From NCBI GenBank assembly GCA_032164245.1, contig JAVMKO010000001.1, forward strand, positions 165,345,434 through 165,409,433: DNA of 64,000 nt, in the 5' to 3' direction. Shown in pieces: positions 1 to 9,798 of this stretch. The translations under genes and the position numbers were made by a program. Source of the DNA: Sternotherus odoratus. Lineage: Eukaryota; Chordata; Testudines; Kinosternidae. The notes beneath the pieces were generated by a model. That model worked only from the letters and a program-made list of their open reading frames with translations, was not told the DNA's origin and made no database searches. Each line of letters starts with the position of its first letter. Position 1 is the first letter of the stretch.

Positions 1-213
1 TATCACTCAGATAACGATAAGTCTCTCTCACGTTCCCATGGTGGACGTTGCATTTCCCATCTTTCCTAACATACCTCTGAATTTTTCTCTTGGTACATAC
101 TTTGCTTATGTGTTTTGGAAGATCCTCTCTAGCTTGTTTGGGCAACTTTGGCTGCTGAATCGTGACAGGGCTCTCCACGTCCTGCTCCATTGAGTCTTCT
201 TCAAGTACGCTAG
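1..213 (-). CDS. KCNJ6: KCNJ6 (GIRK2/Kir3.2) coding exon, N-terminal part, cut by the window edge
   Basis: Reading the minus strand from 213 down gives two bases finishing a split codon, then 70 codons with no stop. The product contains [15 protein letters not shown] and [19 protein letters not shown]. That matches the cytoplasmic N-terminus of KCNJ6, a G-protein-gated inward-rectifier potassium channel of neurons and endocrine cells. Its paralogues KCNJ3 and KCNJ5 differ clearly in the QPKLPKQAR and KRKIQRY segments. Similarity starts at VLE, as expected if the first dozen residues lie on an upstream exon. The membrane segments and GYG selectivity filter would lie left of position 1 and are not in the window. 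One oddity: codons at 95-100 give Val-Cys where the family normally has Asp-Arg, next to the conserved TKRKIQRY. The exon fits a phase-1 acceptor. Identity is confident; the exact exon start is inferred from the acceptor. Confidence 0.93.
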
Positions 214-231
214 CTGCCATTAAAAAAAAGA
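214..231 (-). promoter_or_regulatory. 3' splice site and polypyrimidine tract of the KCNJ6 exon
   Basis: On the minus strand the sequence reads GTCTTTTTTTTAATGGCAG and then enters the coding exon. This is a pyrimidine run, a short spacer and a CAG acceptor ending at 214. Splicing here would be phase 1: CT at 213-212 completes a codon begun in the upstream exon, and a final A upstream would give the Thr expected before S/N-V-L-E. An ATG lies inside the spacer (220-218) in frame, but similarity to KCNJ6 begins only after the acceptor, so I do not treat it as the start. Confidence 0.75.
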
Positions 232-3200
232 CATGAATATTTATGTGTATACAGACAAGTGAATAAACACACAACTTCCTTCTGTATTAGCAGTAGGAAA
301 CAAGTATCAATTCATTATCTAATAGAAATAACTTTGAAAGGAAACTTTTTCTTATGTCATGGGCCGAGAATAATCTTCTGGGAGATAGCACTTATATAAA
401 TGAAGAAACAGATCTGCTTTGGGGCTTAAGTCACCAACATAAGCAGAGAAAATGAGCAATTGTTACACTATTTTATTTTTTTACATTGATGCCATTACTA
501 AGGGGAAAAGAATTAAATACATGTAAGTGGTTCTAAAAACACTTTATTTTCAAAGGAGCCAATTCTGCTGTCATTGACCTCAGTGGAAGAAAGATTGGGC
601 CTTAGAATAATATACACCAACAGCAATTCTAATCGATTTCTATACAAAATAGATGCATTTGTACTGAGCCTAGTCAGTCTCTGTCCTCCTTTCACTAATG
701 TAAAACACACAGTACTTCAGAAGTTGGTGCCATGGTAGTTCACTTGGTTGAGGACCCAAGAATGAGGCTCTTAGTGCATCTTCCTTTCTATGGATGTGAG
801 CCCTATCCACCCTGGTATCTGAGTGCCTCCCAAATATTAAAAAAACAGAAACAACAGTAACAATCCCTTTCGCTCTCCCCACTTCTTTCCACCCTTTTGA
901 GAGAATTAGCTTGATTAGTTTATAGGGTTTTTGTTTGTGTGTGAGAATGTGTGGGTGTTGTGTGTGAAAAACGTACTGAGGGAAAGCTAAGTCAAATGAA
1001 TGAATTTTGCGCTTCATTCAGAGCACAGGGAGACCAGTGGTTCTTCTGATCTCTTGCATTTTGCCCTCCTGTGTGAGTTACAGCTCCTGCTCTTCCAAAC
1101 CTCACCCGATTGGCTGATTTTTGTTGTTCCAATAAAACGTAGTGCTCATGGTTGTAGAGGGAGACACAGTCTCTCAAGAAGCTAGCAGCAATGCCATAGA
1201 AGGCTTTGACTATCAAAACAGACGCCTTGAACTATCTGATAGGTTCTTGTTCAAAAAGGAACTATTTTGGGGCTTGGAAATCGCTGAAGAGAGAGTCTAG
1301 TTCACAGATGCATAGGAGAGCCAGTGCAGACTGCAGAATACTTAGGTGATTTCTTTTTAGCAACCTGTGTAACTAAGCAGATGTTTTGATTCACTTAGAG
1401 CTTTTTGGGGTGTCTGGCTTCATCCCTCTGGAGCAGAGTCAGAGGCTCTCTGTAAAATTGTAAGTGCAGGTAAAATACATATGAAAAGAAGGTGTCCTAA
1501 AAATACAACTGTGTCTCTACCTCATCCAGCTGTCACCCATGCCCTGGTCTACCCAATAGCCTTTTCTGTGAAATAAAGGCATGAAGGTTGGCAATAGCAT
1601 TGAAACCTGCTAGCATTTTCATGTTCATGTGGGTTCACGTTATGGACTCCATCCTGCGTCATTTTCTAATCTTGTTACTATTTCTTTAAAATAATTTTAT
1701 TCCAGCTGATTTCCAGGGCAGCAATGTTCCAACTAGTCAGTTCTGGATGAATTTATCCCAGCTGGTGACAGTGCTGCCTTCTTGGATTACCACTAATGCA
1801 GTATAATGAAATAAAAACATAAAAAGCGCATTCATGTAACCTTTTGGGGCTGACTTAAACTAAAGCCAGGAAATTTGGCGTTAAGGCATTATACTCTATG
1901 CTTAACTCACAATTGTGTCTAAGGGAATTTCAGTTCCTGGAATCCATAAAATCACTACAGTAGCAGCCCCTTGAAATAGCCAGGAATAGGTTATGAAGCC
2001 TCTGTCTTAGAGTTTTAATGTAATGTTAGTTAGACTTGTAATGTCCATGTAATGGTTTATTATATTTTAAATGCTTGAACTATTTTGCTTTCCCATCACA
2101 ATTAGCCTCTGGAATATGCAAAGGGACACCGTGTAAGCTTTGACAATGCATTTCAGTCTTTGCAGGTGGGCTCTGTTAAGTTTTGTTATTCAAGCAAACT
2201 TTGTTGCACAACTCCAGTTCTGAGCCTTTCTTGAGCAGAGACTGCAAATGGCACCAAATAATGCAGTGGAACTAGGAGGAGACAAACACACTAATTTCAG
2301 TTGTAAATTTGAACGGATGTCTCCAGAGATGGAACTTCTTAGCAATCAGATACTGCACTCTGTAATCTATTTTGTAGCTGTTTATTAATTTTTGCTTTTA
2401 AAGCACTTATTAATACTGCTATTTGCATTTATTTGGCATATTTAATTTGAGGCTCACAAAGTGCTTTATGTTAAGTAAAACTCTCCACACTGAGTGATCT
2501 GAAGCACAAAGAAGGTTGAGACCCAGAATTTCCAAAGTGGCCACTGATTTTCTAGTAGAAATGAGCAGTCCGTATGCACCCCAGAGTGCAGAGACTGATA
2601 GTGTGAGTGGCCCTCACAGACCTCTCTCCGCAGGGTCGGGGGAAGCCTCTTTTTCACCCATAAGGCTATGCAAGGGCTGCTCACATTCTGATACTTTGCA
2701 TACAAAACCCCCAAACACTTCAAACTCACTTTTATTAACCAAAGACAATCGCTAACTTTAATCTAAAACTGTTTCAATAGAACATCTTACAAATAGGTGC
2801 TCACAGACACATAGATTATGCTGGAGACATCTGCATGGATCTCCAGGGCCAACCTCTGTAGACTGTCGGGTGGGCTCCGAAAAATGTTAAACCTCAATAC
2901 TCCAACCTTTCCCCAGCTATTCAAGATACCTGATTAATCCTATTATTCTTTTCACTGCCCAAGCAAGTCACAACCAAACACCCCCTCCTTGTGGCTGTCA
3001 GCTCTGAATTCCACCAGTAAGAATCTCAGCAGGTAAACACGCTCTCAGTCTGGATTCTAGCTCCAAAGAGAGACACAAGAGCAGCAAGTCCCTAAATAAA
3101 TGATACCCAGAATGTGTGTCTGTGTGTTGACAAAGATGCCAGGCAAACATCTTTTAAGCACCTGGCAGGATCCCTTGTATATCCCCACAGCCAGAGAAAA

Positions 3201-3914
3201 GTCACACATGGATGGCGCGGTATCCACAAGACATTTAGTCTAATGATATTTGTACTTGGTATCAAGCCAATTAGCTTATGCTGTTTATCTCATGTCATTC
3301 TCTCTGCAGTTATATAATGGTTGTCATAATTCCAGGGACGCAGGAGTGAATGGCTGCTGTCTTCTGTGAAAGCTATTTTTATTCTTAGTGATTTTCTTCA
3401 TGGCAAATATATATAAATAATTAACCCACATACTGAATGAGTATTTTCTGTGCTGTTTATGGACTGATCTATATTAAACTTGTGTGAACACAATGGCACT
3501 GGTAGCAATACCCTAGCTACTTAGCATATTCCGTTCGATGTAATACTCAGGGGGGCATCCCTTAGACAGTTAAATATCATGCCTAAGTGCCTGCAGGGTG
3601 CTCCTTTCGCATTCTGTCCAATTACATGAATGTATAAACATAAATAAGTCCCCATACCGGTTCAGTCATATTTAATCATAGCGGTACCTAGCCATGCTCG
3701 TTTGTTCCTGCCTATAGTTCTGTGAACTCAAAAAGGAATCCTCTAATGTCTACACAAATAAAGTGGTCTATATACTCCTGGATAACAGGAATATGATATA
3801 CTAATGAACTATAGTTGTACGGGAAACCAAAAATATAGCTATGTCGGGGTGTGTTATTTTCACACATCTGACCAATCTAGTGATGTTGACTAACGTTCAC
3901 ATTGAGATCAAGCC
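232..3914. other. Unique intronic sequence, no gene or recognised repeat
   Basis: About 3.7 kb immediately upstream of the KCNJ6 exon (gene orientation). It is AT-rich with scattered short open frames that show no domain, codon bias or splice context. I recognise no transposon ends or RNA gene. A short AT-rich stretch lies near 3406-3422. Confidence 0.6.
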
Positions 3915-3916
3915 TA

Positions 3917-4209
3917 CCGTATTTTTCGCCCTATAAGACGCACTTTTTCTTCCCCAAAACGGGGGAGAAAAGTTGGTGCGTCTTATAGGGCGAATGTGCG
4001 CCCCGGTTCCCCCCTCCCCGCCGCGGGCGGGCTGCCGGGAGCGTCCCGGTTCCCCCCTCCCCGCCGCGGGCGGGCTGACGGGAGCGTCCCGGTTCCCCCC
4101 TCCCCGCCGCGGGCGGGCTGCCGAGGTTCCCCCCTCCCCGCCGCGGGCGGGCTGCCGGGAGCGTCCCGGTTCCCCCCTCCCCGCCGCGGCTATAGGACGA
4201 AAAATACGG
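3917..4209. mobile_element. Mariner-type MITE (CCGTATTTTTCG ends) carrying a minisatellite
   Basis: The element starts CCGTATTTTTCG and ends CGAAAAATACGG, a 12-bp perfect terminal inverted repeat, and is flanked by TA on both sides (3915-3916, 4210-4211), the Tc1/mariner target duplication. The left half is a long hairpin: TTCGCCCTATAAGACGCAC near 3925-3943 is inverted at 3977-3995. The right half has been replaced or expanded by five copies of a GC-rich unit (4005-4189). No transposase is present, so it would have been mobilised in trans. Confidence 0.8.
4005..4189. repeat. 43-bp GC-rich minisatellite inside a MITE (5 copies)
   Basis: The motif GGTTCCCCCCTCCCCGCCGC begins at 4005, 4048, 4091, 4125 and 4168. 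Spacing is 43, 43, 34 and 43 bp, so the third unit has lost 9 bp. Open frames through it on both strands give Pro/Arg/Gly-rich low-complexity translations and are artefacts. Confidence 0.85.
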
Positions 4210-4211
4210 TA

Positions 4212-4522
4212 AGTTTGTTGGGCTTTTTCTTTTGCCTATACTGCTGCAGAATATTTGTGAAATTGCAGAAGGGTCCGCTACTCTCTCAGTTAGGGGGTGA
4301 GAGAAGAAAAAAAGGCATAACACAGCCAGAGCTTTTGTTTTTAATTGATCCTGTTGCTTTCTTGTGTGATAACTTTTTCCCAATCTGTCCAGAGTGCAGT
4401 GGTTTATGTTCCTAGACTGCAGGTTTCACAGGTATCAAGAAACTTCTACCTTCCAGTATGTTCCGTGGAGACCAAGGGAGATTTTCATTTAGTGGTCTTG
4501 TTCTCTTGAGAATGAAAATCAC
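4212..4522. other. Unique intron
   Basis: About 310 bp between two mobile elements; nothing recognised. Confidence 0.5.
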
Positions 4523-4529
4523 TACAATC

Positions 4530-4651
4530 CGACGAAGTGGGTATTAGCCCACGAAAGTTTATGCTTCAAAACTTTATAGTTAGTCTTTAAGGTGCCACAG
4601 GACTTTGTTACCTCTGCTATTCCAGACTAACACGGCTACCTCTCTGATTCT
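4530..4651 (+). mobile_element. Palindromic SINE-like repeat, one arm only (5'-truncated)
   Basis: It begins at CGACGAAGTGGGTATTAGCC and ends with the family's 3' end ACACGGCTACCTCTCTGATTC(T). It corresponds to one arm of the foldback repeats at 9070, 23394 and 52090. TACAATC flanks it on both sides (4523-4529 and 4652-4658), a 7-bp target duplication. Fixed 3' end, variable 5' end and a target duplication suggest target-primed retrotransposition. There is no ORF. Confidence 0.75.
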
Positions 4652-4766
4652 TACAATCTGACAGTGACATCTTCCTAGGCTGGGAGGAATAAGAGTTTGT
4701 GAATTCTGCTGTTGAATCGCATGGTGATGATTTACCAGTGCAGATGTATTTACCAATATTATCTAA

Positions 4767-5823
4767 GGGCATGTCTTCACTAGGACTTAACGTCGACTTT
4801 AACGACGTTAAGTCGAACTAAACGTGTACCTGTCTTCACAGGCATGCCCTTAAAGTCGATTTAAAGGGCCCTCAAAATTGACTTTGTAACTCCTGCCTGA
4901 CGAGAGAAATAGCGCTAAAATCGACCCCTCTAGGTCGATTTTCATCTAGTGAAGAGGCATCTGACTTTAAGCCTCCGACCTCCGAGCAGCCCCGCGGACC
5001 CCCCCGCCCACCCGAGCAGCCCCGCGGAACCCCCCGGCTCAGCCAAGTAGCCCCGCGGACCCCCCCATATCTTGGGGGGGGAGGGTACGGCGCGGGGCTG
5101 CTCGGGCAGGCGGGGGGGTTCGCGGGGCTGCTCGGGCAGGCGGGGGGGTTTGCGGGGGTTCTCGGGCAGGCAGGGTGGGTTTGCGGGGCTGCTCAGGCGA
5201 GCGGAGGGGGTTCGCGGGGCTGCTCGGGCGAGCGGGGGGGGGGTTCGCGGGGCTGCTCGGGCGAGCGGGGGGGGTTCGCGGGGCTGCTCGGGCGAGCGGG
5301 GGGGGTTCGCGGGGCTGCTCGGGCGAGCGGGGGGGTTCGCGGGGCTGCTCGGGAGAGCGGGGGGGGTTCGCGGGGCTGCTCGGGCGAGCGGGGGGGGGTT
5401 CACGGGGCTGCTCGGGCGAGTGGGGGGGTCCGGCGCGGGGCTGCTCGGGCGGGCGGGGGGGGGGTCCGCGGGGCTGCTCGGGCGAGCCGGGGGGTTCGTG
5501 GGTCTGCTCGGCCGGTTGGGGGTTCCGGCGCGGGGCTGCTTGGGTGGGCGGGGGGGTGTCCGCAGGGCTGCTTGGGCGGGGGGGGGGGGGTCCGCGGGGC
5601 TGCTTGGGCAGGCAGGGGGGGTCCGGCACTCCCGGCACTGTGGGCTACCTACCCACAGTGCAATGCGGGCTATGTCGACCCCTGCAAAAGTTTAAGGACA
5701 GACAGTGTCGACCACTGTCGACCTGCTGTCCTTAGTGGGGACACACTAAGTCGATTTTCTAAAGTAGACTTTAGAAAATCGAATTAAGTGAAATCAACCT
5801 ACTCCTGTAGTGAAGACATACCC
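4767..5823. mobile_element. Harbinger-type MITE swollen by a GC-rich minisatellite
   Basis: Ends GGGCATGTCTTCACTAGG and GTAGTGAAGACATACCC form imperfect inverted repeats flanked by TAA at 4764-4766 and 5824-5826, the 3-bp duplication typical of PIF/Harbinger. Each end carries a hairpin: GACTTAACGTCG (4784-4795) inverted at 4803-4814, and a second around 5752-5782. The middle 650 bp is a minisatellite. No transposase is seen. I assign the superfamily from target length and end type only. Confidence 0.75.
4979..5625. repeat. ~31-bp GC-rich minisatellite with an internal strand switch
   Basis: About 17 head-to-tail copies of a unit like TTCGCGGGGCTGCTCGGGCG plus a G-run (roughly 30-33 bp spacing) run from about 5085 to 5625. 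Before that, from 4979 to about 5062, about three copies lie in the opposite orientation (GAGCAGCCCCGCGGACCC). The switch is near 5063-5085. Most units carry runs of 6-10 G, so the plus strand is strongly G-rich. Overlapping open frames here are repeat artefacts rich in Gly, Arg and Pro. Confidence 0.85.
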
Positions 5824-5826
5824 TAA

Positions 5827-6136
5827 GTAGCTTATGTAAGTAAGAGTCTTTCCTTTCATTTTCCTCAAAGTTCACTGGCTTTGCTCAGAAAAATAAAACT
5901 AACAAGTCACAATGAGCTGTGATGTATAATTTTGTTGTTTTTATTAGAACCAAGGGGCCTCAATCAGGATTAGAGCCTGCTTGTGCAAGGAGCTACAAAC
6001 CTATGAAAGAGCCTAGAGTCCAATAGATTGTTGCCTTGCACTTTGTGCAGTCACACCAATGGAAAGTGGTTGCAAAATGTTACCACTCTGATTGAGTAGT
6101 GCTTTACATCCATTTTGCATTCATCTTGCACTAGTG
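5827..6136. other. Unique intron
   Basis: Short spacer between two MITEs; nothing recognised. Confidence 0.5.
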
Positions 6137-6139
6137 TAA

Positions 6140-6433
6140 GGGCTTGTCCTCACTGGGGGGGGTGAGGGGGAGGATCGATGGCAGATACATGACTTCAGCT
6201 ACGTGAATCACGTAGCTGAAGTGTGCATATCTGAAGCCGACTTACTGCTTGTCCCCACGGCGGCGGCAGTCAGCGGCGCGCTCCCTCGTCGACTCCAGCT
6301 TGCACCTCCCGGCAAGCTGGAGTTCCGGAGTCGATGGGGGAGCCGCGGGCGATCGATTTATCGCGTCTTAACGAGACGCGATAAATCGATCACCAGAAGA
6401 TCGATCCGGGACCGCGTTAGTGAAGACCAGCCC
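6140..6433. mobile_element. Harbinger-type MITE with two perfect hairpins
   Basis: Starts GGGCTTGTCCTCACTGG, ends GTTAGTGAAGACCAGCCC, flanked by TAA at 6137-6139 and 6434-6436. It holds two perfect internal palindromes: ACTTCAGCTACGTGA at 6192-6206 with its inverse at 6208-6222, and GATCGATTTATCGCGTCT at 6351-6368 with its inverse at 6374-6391. Decayed copies of the same element lie at 20070 and 49443. The open frame across it is chance. Confidence 0.85.
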
Positions 6434-6436
6434 TAA

Positions 6437-6882
6437 ATGTCTGTATATAGTGCAGACAAAGACTGGCCCAAATAGTCAGGACTGACAAAGTGTGAGAGGC
6501 AGGAATACAACAGATAAGCAGAATGACCAGAAAAGGGGGTGGTTAGTAAATGTCATGCTAGTTACATTTTTTGTGGAGGTAAAGGGGGTATTACACTGGC
6601 AGACCTGGTGTGAGTTCATGTCAAGGCATGAGTTGTAAGAATTGTAAGGATGTGTTTGGTGTTTAGACCTTAGGAGTAGCTTGTAGGATGCTGCATGTAT
6701 TAGTCTCACTTCTCGGTACCCCATGTTAGAAAACAATAGCAAATGTTTTCATTTCATTGTCACTGTGTAACTCATCAGACAGAAAGAAGCCTTCTATAAC
6801 GTAAATGCTGGCTTATTACGGAAGATGTTAGGTCCTGCCCAAAGAGAAGGCCTTTGAAATCAAATGAGCCACTGTGAGACAT
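6437..6882. other. Unique intron
   Basis: About 450 bp with nothing recognised. Confidence 0.5.
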
Positions 6883-6885
6883 CGA

Positions 6886-8423
6886 GGGTATACCTACACT
6901 TCAGTGTAAGACCAGGGTTAGTGGGACATGAATCAGCTGACCTGTGTTAAGGAACCCTGGGTTTGAGACTCTACGTTGTATTTTAACCCTATGTTAAGAC
7001 TTTTCTAGCCCTTTCTTGAACCTAGGGCTCTGGTGTCCACACTGCAATGTGCAGACCCTAGTCAAAGTAACCATATCTCAGAGTTCCTAGTACCACCCCT
7101 CCCAAAAAATATATATGGCCGCTTTAGACTTAGGACCAGCATACTCCCATAGTATAGATGCAGCCTACACTGACAGGAGGGGTTTTTCTTTCAGGGCATG
7201 GTTAGACTGGTGCTTTGCGGCGCAAAAACCCTCCAGTAGCGCAATAATTTTCGTAGCGAACACACTTCAAAGGGAGATTTTGCTAAATGACTCACTGTTT
7301 AAAGCGCAAGTATTAAACCTCCTTTCCCAGAGTGATAAGCCTTTTTGCGCTAACGTTATAGCGCAAGGGTGGGAATGTGGACACCCATGGGATCTCTTGC
7401 ATGCCTCCAAGCCATGTAAAGCCATCAGCAAGCCATTGAAGGCCATCAGCAAACCATTAAAGACAATCAACTTGCCATGTAAGGCAAATGACGTGAGGTG
7501 TTGTTTTATAAAAGCGGAAGTAGTTTTGCAGTTTCTCTCTAACAACTCACACAGCAAATAACCAGTGAAAATGCTTGTGGAGGGAACTGTGTGTCTGAAA
7601 TAGACAGCCTGTCAGTTTTCGCTAACGAAAACTAACTGACAGCCAGATCTCGTCTCCCTGTGAACAACTTCCCAGTTCCCCCCTCACCCCCTCCTTTGCA
7701 AAGCACGTTGCACCCAGCTGAATGCTGGGATACCTGCCCTATCCCGCAACTGCTACTGCCGCCAGAAGCGGGACAAATGTATCCATTATTTAGCACTACA
7801 AGGTTTCAATCTGTACAGTCTCTAGCGCGATACCTATTGCGCTACATTGGGAAGCGCTACAAATAAACGCACTATAATCTTCAGTCTAACCATACCCTCA
7901 GTGCTGGGACACCATCATAGTGTGCTGTGAGAAAATTTTACTGCCCACCCTGCACATTACCAGGAAGCAGCTCACTTTGCAAAAGGCTTGATTGGTTCAC
8001 TCTGCATTGCAAACCCGGGAGGCTCTCTGATAGTGTGCTTGCAATTCAGTGATCAGAAGTTAATGGGCTTTTAATGCTGAGCTGAGCTGCTGCCATTTCC
8101 AAAAGCGGGGGTAGTGGCTTCCATGTTCAACAGAGTGGATTGCAGATTGTTGGGATCGAGAAGGCTAAGGAAATTGTCCCATGGAATTGTGGGATACTTC
8201 TGGCTGACTTCCAGGACCTGAGTCAAGCAGGGCTGTGTCTACTTTGCAAAGCAATAGGACCCTGGGTCCTGATGTCTAACTTGAGCTCAGACTTTCCAGA
8301 CCAGCAGGGTCCTGGGACTGTGGGTCCAAGCCCTGGGTTAGCACAATTGCAGTGTAGATGAAAAGGGGGTTAGGCTTCAGCCCAGGTTCAAGCACGGGCT
8401 TATGTTGCAGTGTTGACATACCC
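6886..8423. mobile_element. Harbinger-like MITE split by a nested MITE
   Basis: The left part starts GGGTATACCTACACTTCAGTG. The right end is GCAGTGTTGACATACCC. Flanks are CGA (6883-6885) and CAA (8424-8426), an imperfect 3-bp match. Inner copies of the end motif (for example near 7038-7060 and 8350-8362) suggest a compound or repeatedly rearranged element. It is interrupted by the complete element at 7194-7897. No coding capacity. Confidence 0.5.
7194..7897. mobile_element. 704-bp MITE with TCA target duplication, nested
   Basis: Ends GGGCATGGTTAGACTGG and CAGTCTAACCATACCC are inverted and flanked by TCA at 7191-7193 and 7898-7900. Inside, the segment around 7690-7740 (GCACGTTGCACCCAGCTGAA) reappears inverted in the 686-bp element at 46041-46726, so the two are relatives with the core in opposite orientation. 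A hairpin is present around 7612-7643 (CTGTCAGTTTTCG inverted). The long open frame at 7115-7561 crosses the element border and has no domain. Confidence 0.8.
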
Positions 8424-8426
8424 CAA

Positions 8427-8791
8427 AAGAACAAAGCCTTTGTCACTTGCACGCTTCATCCCCTCCAGGAAGAGGAAACCTGCATGTGATCTCATTCCAT
8501 CAGCGTGGGCTCCCGGGGAGAAGGAGATAAAAATTCCTGACTAGGGGAAACTTGATTCTTTTTGCTGCTTGGATTCTGAAGGGGCAAGAATCACCAAGTG
8601 TAAACACCCCGCACACCCAGCTATTTTGCCTGGGTTAGCCCTAAAGACGTATGGAGTTTGCTTAAGATAGAAGTTTGTATCCTCTTTTGGAACCTAAGAG
8701 TGTAGCCCATTTGTGTGTCTATGTTTATCTGCTTTAATCTTATAAATAACTCTTTTATTTTTTTTCCTACCTAATAAAGCTTGAATTAGTT
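8427..8791 (+). repeat. Old interspersed repeat, left part (class uncertain)
   Basis: It contains an A+T-rich stretch ending CCTACCTAATAAAGCTTGAA, and the sequence resumes after the hAT insertion as GATTGGCTACAAGTG at 9420. I recognise it as a dispersed reptile repeat from general familiarity, but cannot assign it to LTR or another class. The AATAAA at 8773-8778 could be a polyadenylation signal. Confidence 0.4.
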
Positions 8792-8799
8792 TGTTACAG

Positions 8800-9411
8800 C
8801 AGTGGATCTCAAACTTTCCAGACGACTGCAGGAGGCTGACTTGTCTTGCAGACCTCCAAGTTTCACCTCATTTAAAAAACTCCTTGCTTACAAAATGAGA
8901 CAGAACAATACAAAAGTGTCACAGCACGCTGTCACTGAAACATTGCTTACTTTCTTCTTTTTAACCTATTATTTTAAAATAAACCAACTGGAATATAAAT
9001 ATTGTACTTACATTTCAGTGTATAGTATGCAGAGCGGTATTAACAAGTTATTGTCCGTATGAAATTTTAAGAATCAGAGAGGTAGCCGTGTTAGTCTGGA
9101 ACAGCAGAAGTGACAAAGAGTCCTGTGGCACCTTAAAGACTAACTAAAGTATTGAAGCATAAGCTTTCGTATTCGTGGATGCATCCGACGAAGTGGGTAT
9201 TGCCCACGAAAGCTTATGCTTCAATACTTTAGTTAGTCTTTAAGGTGCCACAGGACTCTGTCACTATGAAATTTTAGTTTGTACTGACTTCAGTAGTGCT
9301 TTTTATGTAGCCTGTTGTAAAACTAGACAAATAGCTAGATGCGTTGATGTACCCCCTGGAAGACCTTTGTTTACCCCCAGAGGTATGCGTACCACTGGTT
9401 GAGAATTACTG
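8800..9411. mobile_element. hAT-type non-autonomous element with perfect 8-bp target duplication
   Basis: Starts CAGTGGATCTCAAACTTTCC, ends CACTGGTTGAGAATTACTG, flanked by TGTTACAG at 8792-8799 and 9412-9419. An 8-bp duplication and CAGNGGTTCTCAA-like ends are typical of hAT elements. A second, partial copy lies in reverse orientation at 16002-16236. The element is itself interrupted by a palindromic SINE-like repeat at 9070-9264. The frame at 8802-9062 is not a recognisable transposase. Confidence 0.88.
9070..9264 (-). mobile_element. Palindromic SINE-like repeat nested in a hAT element
   Basis: The two arms are near-perfect inverse copies: CACCTTAAAGACTAACTAAA near 9129-9148 faces TTTAGTTAGTCTTTAAGGTG near 9228-9247. 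The target TATGAAATTTTA is duplicated at 9058-9069 and 9265-9276 (12 bp). The family 3' end (GGCTACCTCTCTGATTCT on the minus strand) lies at 9070 and the truncated 5' end at 9264. The long duplication argues for retrotransposition, not cut-and-paste. Confidence 0.85.
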
Positions 9412-9419
9412 TGTTACAG

Positions 9420-9740
9420 GATTGGCTACAAGTGTTGTCTTTGGTTTGAGATCTGAGTACAATTGATCTGAGGTAAGTGATGGATCCTTTGGGACGGGGA
9501 GTAACTTGAATATTGCTGTGATTACTGGTATAAGAGGACGTATAGCACAGAGGCAGGCTTACTGGGAGTGGTAAGATAGACTGCAGTACCCAAAGGGACT
9601 TGTTACGTGGTTAGTGAAATCTAATGATAGAATATATAACCAATTTGGAGTTTGTCTCCTGTTTCCTGACAGGCTGCCCTGAGGTTGGCAACCACATTCA
9701 CAAGTCACCCAGGACAGCATGACAGGGGGTGTTTTGTGGT
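9420..9740 (+). repeat. Old interspersed repeat, right part
   Basis: Continuation of the repeat at 8427-8791 across the hAT insertion (GATTGGCTACAAGTGTTGTC onward, to ACAGCATGACAGGGGGT). Removing the hAT and one copy of its target restores continuity. No coding signal. Confidence 0.4.
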
Positions 9741-9798
9741 TTTAGTTGTGTCTTATAAGATCCTCCGTATGCACATGGTAGTATACATACCCCCAGGA

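Noticed and set aside
3931..4415. 150- and 139-codon frames
   Set aside because: Products of the 43-bp repeat inside the mariner-type MITE.
4979..5625. CRISPR-like array
   Set aside because: Regular units, but no unique spacers of constant length, and the context is vertebrate. It is a minisatellite.
5039..5695. Overlapping open frames of 150-207 codons on both strands, Gly/Arg/Pro-rich
   Set aside because: They follow the 31-bp minisatellite in every frame; repetitive translation without any domain or start context.
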